From Treponema sp. (lineage in GTDB: Bacteria > Spirochaetota > Spirochaetia > Treponematales > Treponemataceae), in assembly GCA_016294035.1 (NCBI GenBank), contig JAEDCT010000050.1, positions 1-5,494 on the forward strand: DNA of 5,494 nt, in the 5' to 3' direction. Position numbers and translations under genes: made by a program. Shown piece after piece: positions 5,494 to 5,494 of the stretch. The notes under the pieces are model-generated. The model was given only the letters and a program-made list of their open reading frames with translations. It ran no database searches and was not told the origin of the DNA. Numbering within the stretch: the first letter of the stretch is position 1; each line of letters starts with the position of its first letter.

Positions 5494-5494
5494 C

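Overview
This window is a piece of a tailed-phage or prophage structural (head and tail) gene cluster. Every convincing gene is on the minus strand, so transcription runs from high to low coordinates. In that order it holds: a possible C-terminal end of an unidentified gene at the right edge; a ClpP-type prohead protease fused to a scaffold-like tail; a lambda gpD-like head decoration protein; a lambda gpE-like major capsid protein; a small gpFI/gp35-like protein; a small gpFII-like head-tail connector candidate; a tail-terminator candidate; and a Mu gpL-like contractile tail sheath protein that runs off the left edge almost complete. The head half follows the lambda order (protease/scaffold, D, E, FI/FII-like), while the sheath identifies a contractile tail of Mu type. 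The virion would therefore be a mosaic myovirus.

The genes are packed head to tail. Start and stop codons overlap or nearly touch at most junctions (TAATG, TAGTG, TAAATG and a 2-base gap), and most starts have a purine-rich Shine-Dalgarno sequence. This fits one polycistronic late transcript with coupled translation. No intergenic gap is longer than 150 bases, and I see no tRNA, rRNA, CRISPR array, insertion sequence, integrase or lysis gene.

The host cannot be fixed from this sequence. The DNA is moderately AT-rich (roughly 40% GC by eye) and uses strong Shine-Dalgarno sites, which argues mildly against Bacteroidota. A spirochaete such as Treponema is a guess only. Integrated prophage and free phage cannot be told apart here, although a genome-type palindromic repeat inside the protease gene would favour an integrated history.

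The most interesting spot is the linker between the protease and scaffold halves of the protease gene (about 4564-4666). Two perfect inverted repeats (14-bp and 9-bp arms) lie in frame inside the coding sequence. Just after them comes a strong Shine-Dalgarno sequence and an in-frame ATG that would make the scaffold domain as a separate 116-residue protein, as lambda does with C/Nu3. The longer hairpin ends three bases before that Shine-Dalgarno sequence. The picture is of a palindromic repeat that inserted into a tolerant linker and may now affect how much scaffold is made.
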